From contig JACVTC010000352.1 of the NCBI GenBank assembly GCA_016946835.1, positions 1-40,003 of the forward strand: a stretch of DNA of 40,003 nucleotides, read 5' to 3'. This DNA is from Neocallimastix lanati (nom. inval.) (lineage: Eukaryota; Neocallimastigomycota; Neocallimastigomycetes; Neocallimastigales; Neocallimastigaceae). A program made the translations under genes and the position numbers. Shown here piece after piece: positions 22,053-31,605 of this stretch; position 1 is the stretch's first letter; every line of letters starts with the position of its first letter. The notes beneath the pieces were generated by a model. The model did no database searches. It saw only the letters and a list, made by a program, of their open reading frames with translations, and had not been told where the DNA came from.

Positions 22053-22209
22053 TAATCTGATAGTATACCCTGTCTGACGTGCAGCTTGCCTCTTCACGGC
22101 GTCATGCCACGCGGGTACCACAGCTACTGTATTCAATATAAAATACAGCAGTCCAGAGCCTACTAGCCCAATTACTATGTAGGTTAAACTTAGCCCGGAA
22201 ATCTATATC
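22053..22209 (-). ncRNA. Element C leader structured RNA block 2 (shared with D)
   Basis: About 150 nt clearly homologous to 30772-30923 in element D. Hairpin CTGTATT/AATACAG here is CTATATT/AATATAG in D, and GCC/GGC (22088-22100) is ACC/GGT in D, so single base pairs changed on both sides. Invariant stretches include CTGACGTGCAGCTT and CAATTACTATGTAGG. It lies close to the PBS; role unknown. Confidence 0.65.
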
Positions 22210-22266
22210 CAAGGCTTTGTTAAATAATTTAATTAATAAATAATATTAAATTTTATTTTTCTAATA

Positions 22267-22285
22267 TTCCCCGATATCTCCATCA
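22267..22285 (-). promoter_or_regulatory. Element C primer binding site
   Basis: Minus-strand TGATGGAGATATCGGGG lies 7 nt inside the 5' LTR. It differs from the D PBS (TGGTGGAGATATCGGGG) by one base, likely decay. Confidence 0.7.
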
Positions 22286-22292
22286 TAAATTA

Positions 22293-23744
22293 TGTTATGG
22301 TTCGGGTTTTATTAGAATTTTATTTAATTATTTATTTTTAATATTTTTCTGTCTACATTTTAATTATTGAAAAACTTCACTTATTTATACTTTTTGAAAA
22401 AAAAATAAATATGTAAAGCCTTTCTACATTTTATTATCATATTTAAAAAAAAATATTTACTATTACTAATTAATTAAAATTTTATATTAATTTAAATTAA
22501 CTAATTCATAAGTATTTTTATTTTAATAAATTTTGTTTACATAATTTTATATTATTTTTCATATACTAAAACTAAATTATTTAATATATACGAAAAGTAA
22601 CAAACAAAATTTAAAAAGATTTTACAGAAAAATAAAGTTATTTTAATCAAGAATGTTAATATAATATTCTTATATTTTATATAAAATAAATTTAAAAACT
22701 ATAAAATATAAAATAATCAATTTAAAAATAAAATAAAATACTAAAAAGAATACAAGTTTAATATTGATACAATATAATAATAATATAATAATATATTTGA
22801 AAATAAAAATAAAATATTAATATTGATAATAAACACTTTAATAAAATAATAAAATTTAAGGTTAAATTATAGATATTGATATTAATAATAAAAATATAGA
22901 ATTATTGATAATATTTTAAAAACTTTTAATAAAAATATAAAAAAAAAATATATTTAGAAAATATTTTAGTATAGAAAATATAGTAAAGTAATATTAAGTA
23001 AAGAATAATATAATGGATTCTAAAGTTGTTAAGATAATAACTGAATTTCAATTTCAATTTCAATAATTCAGTTATTTGAATTTCAATATTAATAATTAAT
23101 AATATAATAATTATTATTAAAATATTTAGGAATTAGTCTAGGCCAACTAATTACTAAATATTATTCTAGGCCAACTAATTACTAAATATTATTAACATAT
23201 TGAATTTAATATATATTAAATAATGTAAACACGTGATTGTCATTAAATTAATTTCTACATATTATATTTTAATTATAAAATATAATATTTAGCAATATTT
23301 GATTCTTATATTTTATTTATATTAAATATTTATATTATTATCTAACTTTATATTATCAATATCAAACTTATATTAATATTATTTACATATTCATATTAAT
23401 AATTAATATTTTAATAATTAATTATTTTATATAAATACATGTTTAAATTCTTTGATTAATCCTTTGTAGGATTATTGTAATTTAAATTATAGTAATAATT
23501 ATATAAAATAATAATGTAATAAAATATTATTAAGATTAAATAAAATTTATATTTTAGATAAAAACTTAATTATAAAATTTACTAATAACAATATGTTTTA
23601 AATAAGAATAAAATTTAATTATTAATTAATTACTATAATTTGGCATCTTGACCTAATCGTTAAGACCAAATTATCTAAAAACTTTAACAAAAGTAAGTTG
23701 AAATTCTAATTAATAATCCATTATATGTTCGTTCTTTACTATCA
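22293..23744 (-). repeat. Element C 5' LTR
   Basis: 1,452 bp from TGTTATGG to TTTACTATCA, matching the solo Y LTR at 9706 over its whole length. It contains a 29-bp tandem duplication of CTAGGCCAACTAATTACTAA (about 23130-23190) and lacks about 60 bp present in the 3' LTR, so both LTRs have suffered deletions. Confidence 0.88.
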
Positions 23745-23747
23745 AAA

Positions 23748-24227
23748 TGTAAGAATCTATAATTATTTTTAACAAAATAATTATATTTTCTTAGTTAGGT
23801 TATAATTAATATAACTTTTATTTAACTCATATTTCATTTATACAATTAATTATAATTAATAATTTATTTAATTATATATTAAAATTTTATTTAGTTTAAT
23901 ATTAAAAATTTATTTAATCAAATAATTTTTATACATTTAAAATAATATTAAATTTATTTAATTATTCACTTAATTATTAAATTTATTAGTTTTAGTTTTC
24001 TCTCACTTATTAAATCATAAACTAAAACACTATTCTGTATTTTATCATGTATTCTGTATTCTATCATGTATTCTGTATTGTATTAATCATGTATTTTATT
24101 ATTAATGTATTGTTTTATATTTTTTATGTAAAGTTCTATAAAATAGAACTAAATAGATTAAATTTTAAATTTTATGATCGAAATAATTTTCATTATTTTA
24201 TTCTTTTATTTTCGATCATTATATTAG
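23748..24227 (+). repeat. Solo X LTR, left half (split by element E)
   Basis: Begins TGTAAGAATC after CAAAA (23743-23747). It is interrupted after ATTAG (24223-24227) by element E and resumes at 39306. Homology to the inverted X copy runs straight across the break. The small ORF at 24047 is chance translation of LTR sequence. Confidence 0.9.
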
Positions 24228-24311
24228 TATAACAGAATTAATAATTACAATTATTTTATTATTTTAATATTTAGTATTATTTTTCAATAAAGTTTTAAAA
24301 CAAATAATTAA
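24228..24311 (+). repeat. Element E 5' LTR, first 84 bp
   Basis: Identical to 38658-38740 except one A in a short run. The D insertion follows TTAA (24308-24311). The rest of this LTR is at 32500-33057. Confidence 0.92.
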
Positions 24312-24628
24312 TGTTAAGGTTTTAGAGAATTAAATAAAAATAAAGTAAGAAACACAAATTTTATTTATTTATTTATTTATTTTATTTATTTATTTTATTA
24401 AATTTATTTGATTTTATTTGATTTTATTCGATGATATTTAAAAATTAGTAGCAAAATTTACAACTATTTATATTTTTTTTCAAGGCATAAAAGTTGTTCT
24501 TGCCACTAAATTACATTTTATTTATTTTTTTTTTTAAAAACTATTAAATTTAAATTGATTTTTATAATTAATTATATAAAATTTAATTATAACAATATAA
24601 ATAAAATACATTTATAATATTAATAAAA

Positions 24629-24683
<55 letters not shown>

Positions 24684-25179
24684 TTATTTATTTAAAAATA
24701 TCTAAAATATTACTAATAAGAATTTATTTAATTGGCTATAATTTTTATTACAATCTGTTAAAATATTCAAATAAAAATAAAAATACTATTCTAATATAAA
24801 GGTTTTTAATAAAATAAAATATTTTTCAATATAAAATAAAACATTTCGATATAAAATTTTATAATAAAAAGTTAAAATATAATATATAAATTTTTAATTA
24901 TCAATATATAAAAATATTATTAATATAAATTTTCATTATTAATATAAAAAAAATAAGATTTATTATTAATATTGCTAATATAAGTTTTAAATATATAAAA
25001 ATATTACTATTAATATAAGATTTAATATAAAAATATAAAGTTTAATATAATTTTTGATTTAATTTTTGATCTTTGGATTTAAAAATTTATTAAAGTACAA
25101 AAATAATAATGTACACATAATGTATTAGAAATAAATCGTAGATTTAATTAAGAATGCATTATTTAGTACATTCTTATCA
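24312..25179 (-). repeat. Element D 3' LTR
   Basis: 868 bp, identical by eye to 31630-32495 apart from 2 T in the tract at 24631-24681. The terminal dinucleotides are TG and CA. Confidence 0.95.
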
Positions 25180-25190
25180 AGATGCCCCGA
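25180..25190 (-). promoter_or_regulatory. Element D polypurine tract
   Basis: Minus-strand TCGGGGCATCT abuts the 3' LTR, like GGGGGCATCT in element C. Assigned by position. Confidence 0.55.
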
Positions 25191-25197
25191 CGAAGAC

Positions 25198-28100
25198 TCA
25201 AGCTTCTCTGTAAGCGGAGTTAAACTTTACTAAATTTTTAAAGTGAACATTCCTATCGAGTTGCTTTCCAGTCTTCTGATCGATTAAGGTTGCCGTGTTG
25301 AATTGAATTTTTAAAATTTTAAATGGTCCATTGTAATATGGTTCTAGCTTAGTGCGGCTAAAGTTTCTAACAAGAACAAGATCACCAGCTTTTAATTCTT
25401 TTCCTTTTTTCATACTTATTTGTTCTTCTCGTCTTGTTGCCCAATACTTGTTAGCATTCTTCACATTTTCGCATGCTTCTCTAGTCCATTGATAATGACG
25501 AACAAATTTTTCCATTAAAATTTCATCATACGATTTACCTGCATTTTCAATTGTTCTTATGGCTATATCATAAGGCTGTTGGTCTTCTCTTCCATATACT
25601 AATTCAAAACTAGAATGTCCGGTAGCTGTGTTTTTGGTAGTTCGAAGTGCCCATAAAGCAGAAGGTAAAACTTCATCCCAATCTTGATTTTTCCTTCCTA
25701 ATAAACGAAGTAATTTTCCAATTTCTTTATTTCGGTTTTCAGTGAGACCATTGGATTCAGGGTGATAGGTAGCTATGAATTTTACATAAACATCATAAAG
25801 ATCAAGAAAGATTTTAGTCATATCAGAAGTGAATTGGACTCCATTATCTGTAGTAATAACTTGAGGCACACCATGTCTTGCAAAAACGTTTATTAAAAAT
25901 TTAATTATATCAGAGGAAGTTATGTTTTCAGTGGGTTCGGCTTCAACCCATTTGGTAAAGTAATCAACAGTTACTATAATATATTGATTATTATTTCTTG
26001 TTTTTGGTAACGGTCCTATAATATCTAATCCTAAATGCACAAAGGGACCCTCCACTTTAGTTGGATGGTTTTCGGTTGGTTCTGGATATGGTTGAGGACG
26101 ATTTAACTGGCATTTTTCACAATTACTAACAATTCTTTTGATATCTTTAATCATATGATTCCAATAAAAGTTTTTCTTAAGTCTTTGATATGTTTTGTAA
26201 TATCCTTCGTGGCCAATATTATGAGCTTCTAAAATTAATTTAAACCTTTCATTTTCGTCCGTTATTAATTTTCTATAATTTCCATTGTCGATAAAGTAAT
26301 CTTCACCATCAATAACAGTAAACTTTTCATTAATAAATTCCTTTATAACCTTAGATAATAATTCTTCATTATTTCCATTAGTAATTTTTGTTAATAATAT
26401 CTTTCTCTCTTCCTTACTTTTCATTCTTGAAAGAGCATCAGCTAACACATTCTTTTTGCCTGATTCATATTTTATATTAATTCCAAGCATACTAGCGGTT
26501 AGACACCATCTTGTTTGCCTTGCATTCAAAGGTTCTTTATTCTTAAATAAACCAACTAATGGTTTATGATCTGTGTAAATAGTTGTAGGTAATGGATTTC
26601 CTTCAATATAAGATTTAAATTTAGTCATACAGTAAAATAAAGCTGTTCCTTCCAAATCTGTGATACCATAATTCTTTTCAGTTTTCTTCAAACTTCTACT
26701 TATAAAGTGTATTGGATGCTCCTTACCGGTTTCTTCTTCTTTTTGTAAAAGAACTCCACCAATTCCATTATACGAAGCATCAGTTCTAATGATAAAAGGT
26801 TTGTCAAATGACGGAAATTTTAGAATAGGTGCATTGATTAATTTTTCTTTTAGGAGTTCAAAGCTTTCTTGTTGTTCTTTATTCCATTCATATTTAGTAT
26901 TCTTTTTCAATAATTTACATAAAGGTGAGGTAATTTGAGCATATTTAGGGATAAAGTCACGATAATACCCTATTGCTCCTAGAAATGATCTTAATTCATG
27001 AATTGATGAAGGGGCTTCCCACTTCTTAATAGCTGTTATTTTACTTTCCATGGGACTTAATCCTTTAGTAGTAAGTTTGTGACCTAATACATCAACTTCA
27101 GTTTGAAGAAAATGGCACTTTTCAATATTAATTTTTAACTTGTTTTCTTTAAATACTTCTAATACTTGTTTAATATGAATTAAATGTTCTTCGATACTTT
27201 TTGAATAGATCAAAACATCATCAATAAATACATAAACAAATTCACCAATAAAAGGGAATAAAATTTTATTCATTTCTCTTTGGAAGGTTGAGGGAGCTCC
27301 AGTAAGTCCAAAAGGCATAACCTTAAATTGATAATTTCCAAACTTAGTAGTGAAAGTGGTTACTTCAACGCTTTCTTCATCCATTAAGATTTGGTGAAAA
27401 CCAGAAAATAAATCAAGAGTTGTAAATATTTTAGCTCCTCCGAGACTATCAAAAATTTCATCTATACATGGAACTGAATAAGAATCTTTTTCTGTCATAT
27501 CATTGACTTTTCGGTAGTCAATACACAAGCGCCACTTTCCATTGTGTTTTAGAATGAGTACTACTGGAGATGACCATTCTGAACAGGATGGTTCTATCAA
27601 TCCTTTCTTAATAAGCTTTGTAAGTTCTTCTTTTAAGATATCTGATTTTAATTTAGTTAACCTATAACTTCTTAATTTTACTGGCTTTGCATTTGCTTTC
27701 AAACGGATCTTATGTGGTGAAAGTTTAGAAGGAGTTAGTTCTTCTGTTGAAGTGGCAACTATGTCAATCATTTCTTTGAGAATTTTAATAATTTGTTCTT
27801 TATAATCTTTATTTAAGGTACTTAAAAATTCATCACTCTCAATAAATTCCATTGGAGTTAATTCCTTTATAATTTCCTTTTCATTATTCGTTTCTTTAAC
27901 TTTTCTAATAGTGCAAATTATACTTTCTTCATCATAATATTGATTATTTATTTTAGCTATTTCTTCGTATTCACTTTCTGACAAAAGTTTACATAAACTG
28001 TTTAAGGTCGGATGAATAAGTAAACAATGATCGATTTGAGTTTTAAAGTTTATTAACATATCATAAAAAGAGTCTTCTTTCTCAATAATTCTAAAGTCCG

Positions 28101-29202
28101 CATTAAATTCATAATTATTAATTTTTACTGGTAATCGAACAATAATTCCTTCCGAGTATTCTTCATCTTGTGTTGCTAGTTGGATTCTTCCACGACTTTT
28201 TCCAACTGTTTCATATTCACCAGGTAATTTATCAAAATACTGCTTAGTAACGATGCTTAGGTTACTACAAGAATCAATTAAAAGTTTTCCTAGTACTCCG
28301 TCAACACTTGCATCAACCATTGCTAAGTCTTCTTCGGCTACTTCATTACTTTTACTTATGTAGCTATGATCATAGTTATTTACTAATAAAGTTCGTGCTA
28401 TTACATTGTCTACAGTTCCAATTATTTTAGATTTTTCTAACTTTAAACCTTGAGTTAATTGTGAACGAATTTTCGGACATGCATTCAAGAGTTGACCTAT
28501 CGTAATACTGGATTTAAGATTATTTAAATCATCCATAATATTGTAAGGTTCTTTATTATTCATCATTTTAATATTCCTCTTTACTAACTGAGTATTTCCA
28601 TTATTAGTTTCTTTAGTTTTTGTTGAAATTAATTTTTCCAAAGTATTAGTTTTATTTTGTTGATTATCTTTATTCATTTCTAGATCTTCTATTTCATTAT
28701 CGATTACAAGTATATCTTCAGATTCAACTTTTTCCTTTCCTTTTGATGAATAATTGTTGTTTTCTTCTTTACTTTCTCTTACTCTTGTTATTTTTCTTAA
28801 TTCCTTTTCTTTTTGTTTTTCTTTGTTAATATTTGGTTGAGTTAAAATTGAAGGAAGTATTTGATTTTTATAAACTTTATTTGGTTTATTATGCAGCTCA
28901 TTTTCTTTCTTCTTTCTTAAAGCAGGAGTTGCAAAAGGACGTGGATTATCTTTTAAACTTTTATGTACTTTCTTGGAATTATTTTCTTCTTTTTCGCTGT
29001 TATTATCATTCATTTTTCTTTTTATAGCATTTATGATGATATCATCCTCACTTTCAGTTGTGTCACTAAAATCAGATTCTTCAGATTCTTCATTAAAGGA
29101 ATTATTATCAATTGGAGTATTCTTAGTAAAAGTATTATTTTGTAAATTATTTAATGAAGCTATTGTTTTGTCATTGGGAGTGCTTCTGCTCCCATTTAGA
29201 AG
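25198..29202 (-). CDS. pol: Element D Pol: protease, RT, RNase H, integrase
   Basis: Intact enzyme polyprotein, expressed by -1 frameshifting from gag; the frame opens at 29202. Numbered from the first Met (29013), 1,271 residues. A charged N-terminal arm with LKDNPRPFATPALRK is followed by protease LIDSCSNLSIVT (D247). RT spans about 430-700 with WSSPVVLILKHNGKWRLCIDY, D534 (TTLDLFSG) and FIDD (596-599). RNase H spans about 735-865 with D744, E788, D815 and D859. The integrase finger is H931, H935, C965, C968; the catalytic triad is D997, D1056, E1092; a C-terminal GPF module follows. No chromodomain. All catalytic residues are present, so this is the only undamaged pol in the window. Confidence 0.95.
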   Translation of the reverse strand, partial: LLNGSRSTPNDKTIASLNNLQNNTFTKNTPIDNNSFNEESEESDFSDTTESEDDIIINAIKRKMNDNNSEKEENNSKKVHKSLKDNPRPFATPALRKKKENELHNKPNKVYKNQILPSILTQPNINKEKQKEKELRKITRVRESKEENNNYSSKGKEKVESEDILVIDNEIEDLEMNKDNQQNKTNTLEKLISTKTKETNNGNTQLVKRNIKMMNNKEPYNIMDDLNNLKSSITIGQLLNACPKIRSQLTQGLKLEKSKIIGTVDNVIARTLLVNNYDHSYISKSNEVAEEDLAMVDASVDGVLGKLLIDSCSNLSIVTKQYFDKLPGEYETVGKSRGRIQLATQDEEYSEGIIVRLPVKINNYEFNADFRIIEKEDSFYDMLINFKTQIDHCLLIHPTLNSLCKLLSESEYEEIAKINNQYYDEESIICTIRKVKETNNEKEIIKELTPMEFIESDEFLSTLNKDYKEQIIKILKEMIDIVATSTEELTPSKLSPHKIRLKANAKPVKLRSYRLTKLKSDILKEELTKLIKKGLIEPSCSEWSSPVVLILKHNGKWRLCIDYRKVNDMTEKDSYSVPCIDEIFDSLGGAKIFTTLDLFSGFHQILMDEESVEVTTFTTKFGNYQFKVMPFGLTGAPSTFQREMNKILFPFIGEFVYVFIDDVLIYSKSIEEHLIHIKQVLEVFKENKLKINIEKCHFLQTEVDVLGHKLTTKGLSPMESKITAIKKWEAPSSIHELRSFLGAIGYYRDFIPKYAQITSPLCKLLKKNTKYEWNKEQQESFELLKEKLINAPILKFPSFDKPFIIRTDASYNGIGGVLLQKEEETGKEHPIHFISRSLKKTEKNYGITDLEGTALFYCMTKFKSYIEGNPLPTTIYTDHKPLVGLFKNKEPLNARQTRWCLTASMLGINIKYESGKKNVLADALSRMKSKEERKILLTKITNGNNEELLSKVIKEFINEKFTVIDGEDYFIDNGNYRKLITDENERFKLILEAHNIGHEGYYKTYQRLKKNFYWNHMIKDIKRIVSNCEKCQLNRPQPYPEPTENHPTKVEGPFVHLGLDIIGPLPKTRNNNQYIIVTVDYFTKWVEAEPTENITSSDIIKFLINVFARHGVPQVITTDNGVQFTSDMTKIFLDLYDVYVKFIATYHPESNGLTENRNKEIGKLLRLLGRKNQDWDEVLPSALWALRTTKNTATGHSSFELVYGREDQQPYDIAIRTIENAGKSYDEILMEKFVRHYQWTREACENVKNANKYWATRREEQISMKKGKELKAGDLVLVRNFSRTKLEPYYNGPFKILKIQFNTATLIDQKTGKQLDRNVHFKNLVKFNSAYREA

Positions 29203-29208
29203 TTTAAA
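29176..29208 (-). promoter_or_regulatory. -1 frameshift signal (element D): heptamer plus hairpin
   Basis: mRNA sense: TTTAAAC (29202-29208), 8-nt spacer, GGGAG, 8-nt loop CAGAAGCA, CTCCC (29176-29193). The gag frame reads TTA AAC TTC TAA. The -1 frame is open into pol. Confidence 0.92.
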
Positions 29209-30107
29209 GACTTTTTGGAATATATTTCTTTTTTATTTTTTTCCATAATCTTATTTAATTGAGGGCAATAGTATGAGTAATGACCTTCTTCCTTACAGAA
29301 GAAGCAAGTTTTAACAGATAAATTTCTCATTTTCTGGGTTGATTCTTCTATAATATCTTGAGGTTTCAGTTTATTATTTGTTTGACTTGTTTGGAAAGTT
29401 TCGTTTCTTCTTTTAGGATAAAGTCTTGAAGTAGTACCGTTTTGATTATTTTGATTATGCTGGGAATTATTAACATTATAGGTATTAATATTATTGTTCC
29501 TTACAGAAAGTCTATCTACTTTCTCGGCAATTTTGAAAGCTTTCTCCATACTTATATCATCTTTAAGGGATAATTTCTTCCAGGCTTCATAATTATTTTG
29601 AATAGAATCAATATAATCTAGTACACCAATGCGCTTTCTTCTCTTTTTATCAAGTTTAGTGTACAAAGTTCTATATCTTACATTAAAGTCTTTAATCTTT
29701 TCGTTTCTTTTAATTCGCATTGCACGAAGTTCTTTAAGAAGTAAATTTTGGTCTTCTTTAATACCGTAAAAATTTTCAAGACTTGAAATAATTTTTCCAA
29801 AAGAAGGAAATTTAATATCATCATCAACATTTTCTTCTTCATCATCATCTTCTTCTTCATCTGATGAATCATCACTTTCATCATCACTATCTTCTCCCAA
29901 ATCTTCAATAACGCGTTGTACTTCACCAGAGCTGGTAAGTAAACAAGCATTAAATATTGTTTCTGGATCTGTAATACCTTGTATCTTGATCCAAAGTTTT
30001 AATTCAGTAGCCCAGGACTTAATATCTAAATTGTCCTTGCTAAGTTTCACAATATCTCTTAATTCTTTTTTCAATTCTTTAAAGCTCAAAGTTGTTTCCT
30101 TGGACAT
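29196..30107 (-). CDS. gag: Element D Gag
   Basis: Capsid/nucleocapsid protein of about 303 codons. The start is placed at ATG 30107 (MSKETTLSF), which aligns with C Gag; the open frame continues 22 codons upstream with no counterpart in C. Order: Gag core (KELKKELRDI, WATELKLWIK), an acidic Asp/Glu/Ser run (about residues 70-95), FGIKEDQNLLLKELRAMRIK-type capsid sequence shared with C, then a CCHC knuckle CFFCKEEGHYSYYC near the C terminus. It ends at the frameshift site into pol. Expected to form particles that package element RNA. Confidence 0.92.
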   Translation of the reverse strand: MSKETTLSFKELKKELRDIVKLSKDNLDIKSWATELKLWIKIQGITDPETIFNACLLTSSGEVQRVIEDLGEDSDDESDDSSDEEEDDDEEENVDDDIKFPSFGKIISSLENFYGIKEDQNLLLKELRAMRIKRNEKIKDFNVRYRTLYTKLDKKRRKRIGVLDYIDSIQNNYEAWKKLSLKDDISMEKAFKIAEKVDRLSVRNNNINTYNVNNSQHNQNNQNGTTSRLYPKRRNETFQTSQTNNKLKPQDIIEESTQKMRNLSVKTCFFCKEEGHYSYYCPQLNKIMEKNKKEIYSKKSLNF

Positions 30108-30281
30108 TTTGTTTAAATATTTCTTGTTGTATATTAATGAGGTGATTAAATAAGAATAAATTTGGAAATACAACTTTAAAAATATAATTTAATAGGTAAT
30201 TTAATATCGAATCAATTTTTAAAACAATATATTTTAGTAACTTTTGAAAATAATAATTTTATTTGCTTTCTTTAGTAGATA

Positions 30282-30593
30282 TAAGCTCGAAATCTTTATC
30301 GACAACTTAGTAGAAATTATAAAGCACGAGGTTCTTTTCGACTACTTTATTAAGAATAATTTTTAAGTTCGAAATCTTTATCGACAACTCAATAGAATAA
30401 TTTTTAAGTTCGAAATCTTTATCGACAACTTAATAGAATAATTTTAAGTTCGAAATCTTTATCGACAACTCAATAGAATAATTTTTAAGTTCGAAATCTT
30501 TATCGACAACTTAATAGAATAATTTTAAGTTCGAAATCTTTATCGACAACTTAATAGAATATTTTTCAAGCTCGAAATCTTTATCGACCACTT
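30282..30593 (-). repeat. Array of eight RNA hairpins upstream of D gag
   Basis: Tandem repeat of period 40-41 bp with core CGAAATCTTTATCGAC, seven exact cores (30288, 30370, 30411, 30451, 30492, 30532, 30573) and one diverged unit (30321-30348). Each unit can fold: inner TCGA/TCGA and outer AAG/CTT, extended to TAAG/CTTA, AAAG/CTTT, TTAAG/CTTAA or CAAG/CTTG in different units. The geometry resembles the C array although the sequence is unrelated. Confidence 0.8.
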
Positions 30594-30771
30594 GAATTTT
30601 TTTAATTTAGTATATTTGTAGTAATAAATTTAGAAGCAAAGTTTTATTTATTATTTTCACCTTTCAAAAATTTTCTTTTTAAACGATAAATATTGTATTG
30701 TTATAGCTAATAAAATTATTAATTAATTATAATTATTAAATACAAAAAAAAAATAATCTTTATTGTCGTAC
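30594..30771 (-). other. A/T-rich spacer in D leader
   Basis: No structure or coding signal recognised. Confidence 0.5.
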
Positions 30772-30923
30772 AATCTGATAGTACACACTGTCTGACGTGC
30801 AGCTTACCTAATGGTGTCATGCCACGCGTGTGCCACGATTACTATATTCAATATAAAATATAGCAGTTCAGAGCCCACTAGCCCAATTACTATGTAGGAT
30901 AAACTTAATCCGATAATCTATGT
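30772..30923 (-). ncRNA. Element D leader structured RNA block (shared with C)
   Basis: Homologous to 22053-22209. Contains hairpins CTATATT/AATATAG (30842-30863) and ACC/GGT (30806-30815), both with compensatory differences from C, plus a palindrome CACGCGTG. An unnamed leader element. Confidence 0.65.
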
Positions 30924-31082
30924 ACGGAATAAAAAAAAATTTTAAAAGTATTCAATAATATTTTTATTAACTAATAAAAATTAACTAAAAACACAATATT
31001 TTCAAAGTAAATTAAGATTCTTTTACAGGAATTATTAAACAAATAAAGTATCAGTAATAAAAAAAAAATAAAAAAAATTTAA

Positions 31083-31420
31083 ATGGCGAAGTTAGCCAAA
31101 GTCTGATACTTTATATAATAAAGTGCCTTATAACTAGCACAAAGAAAAGTAAAAAAAAAAATATATATAAAAAAAACAATCTTACGCCTTCGGTGACGTA
31201 AGCTCCTTATTCGCCAGTGCTTGGAAAGTACCCGCACCTTCGTGTGTTGAAACGTTGAAGGCTGAACTATTATTACCGGGTCGGTAACCAAATACCTTCG
31301 TCTACTTTCCAATTAATCTCCAAATTAACTACTATTCAATAACCTACTATGAATAGAGTTAATTTGTTGCTATCTGAGAATACACTGTGTATGAGCTCTA
31401 TCCGCTCCTTGTTATAATTT
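31083..31420 (-). ncRNA. Element D leader structured RNA block (shared with E)
   Basis: In RNA sense the block opens with GGAGCG and AGAGCTCAT (31391-31408), as in E at 33705-33722. It continues with a TTACC/GGTAA hairpin, a CCTTC/GAAGG hairpin (31237-31261) with TTTCAACA in its loop, GTGC/GCAC, then CTGGCGAATAAGGA (31204-31217) and hairpin CTTACG/CGTAAG (31181-31202) with loop TCACCGAAGG. Further hairpins ACTTTAT/ATAAAGT, GTGC/GCAC and TGGC/GCCA follow (31083-31140). The 77-codon ORF here is probably spurious. Confidence 0.65.
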
Positions 31421-31496
31421 TACAAAATTTGTTTTTTTAGAATCTTAATTTTACTTATTTAAAAAAAATTTTTTTTTTTTTTTATATATATATATC

Positions 31497-31542
31497 AAAC
31501 AAGCGCCATAGGTTAATCAAAGGATTAACGACTTACTTGTTT
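31497..31542 (-). other. Two-tier hairpin near D primer site
   Basis: Outer stem AAACAAG/CTTGTTT (7 bp, 31497-31503 and 31536-31542) encloses a perfect inner hairpin GTTAATC/GATTAAC (31512-31529, 4-nt loop). It lies about 65 nt downstream of the PBS in the transcript. Confidence 0.7.
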
Positions 31543-31605
31543 ATCAATATAAAATAAAAAAAAATTAAAAAAAATCTATGTTATTTACTATTATTTCTAT
31601 TTAAT

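Larger units (their letters stand above)
14047..23744 (-). mobile_element. Element C: Ty3/gypsy LTR retrotransposon with Y-type LTRs, inactivated
   Basis: Y-type LTRs at 14047-14883 and 22293-23744 enclose PBS, a 2.3-kb leader, gag, a frameshift signal and pol on the minus strand. AAAT at 14043-14046 and AAA at 23745-23747 (continued by T at 39829 beyond the X insertion) fit a 4-bp target-site duplication. Pol has two in-frame stops and the 3' LTR has lost about 670 bp, so the copy is dead. Its proteins are closest to those of element D. Confidence 0.9.

Noticed and set aside
24047-24232. 61-codon ORF
   Set aside because: Lies wholly in X LTR sequence and across the 19-bp repeat; chance frame in A/T-rich DNA.
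30282-30593. CRISPR array
   Set aside because: Regular 40-41-bp spacing, but the sequence between the repeated cores is itself repeated, not unique spacers, and the setting is a eukaryotic retrotransposon leader.
31079-31312. 77-codon minus-strand ORF in the D leader
   Set aside because: It overlaps the structured RNA block shared with E; the conservation follows hairpins, not codons.
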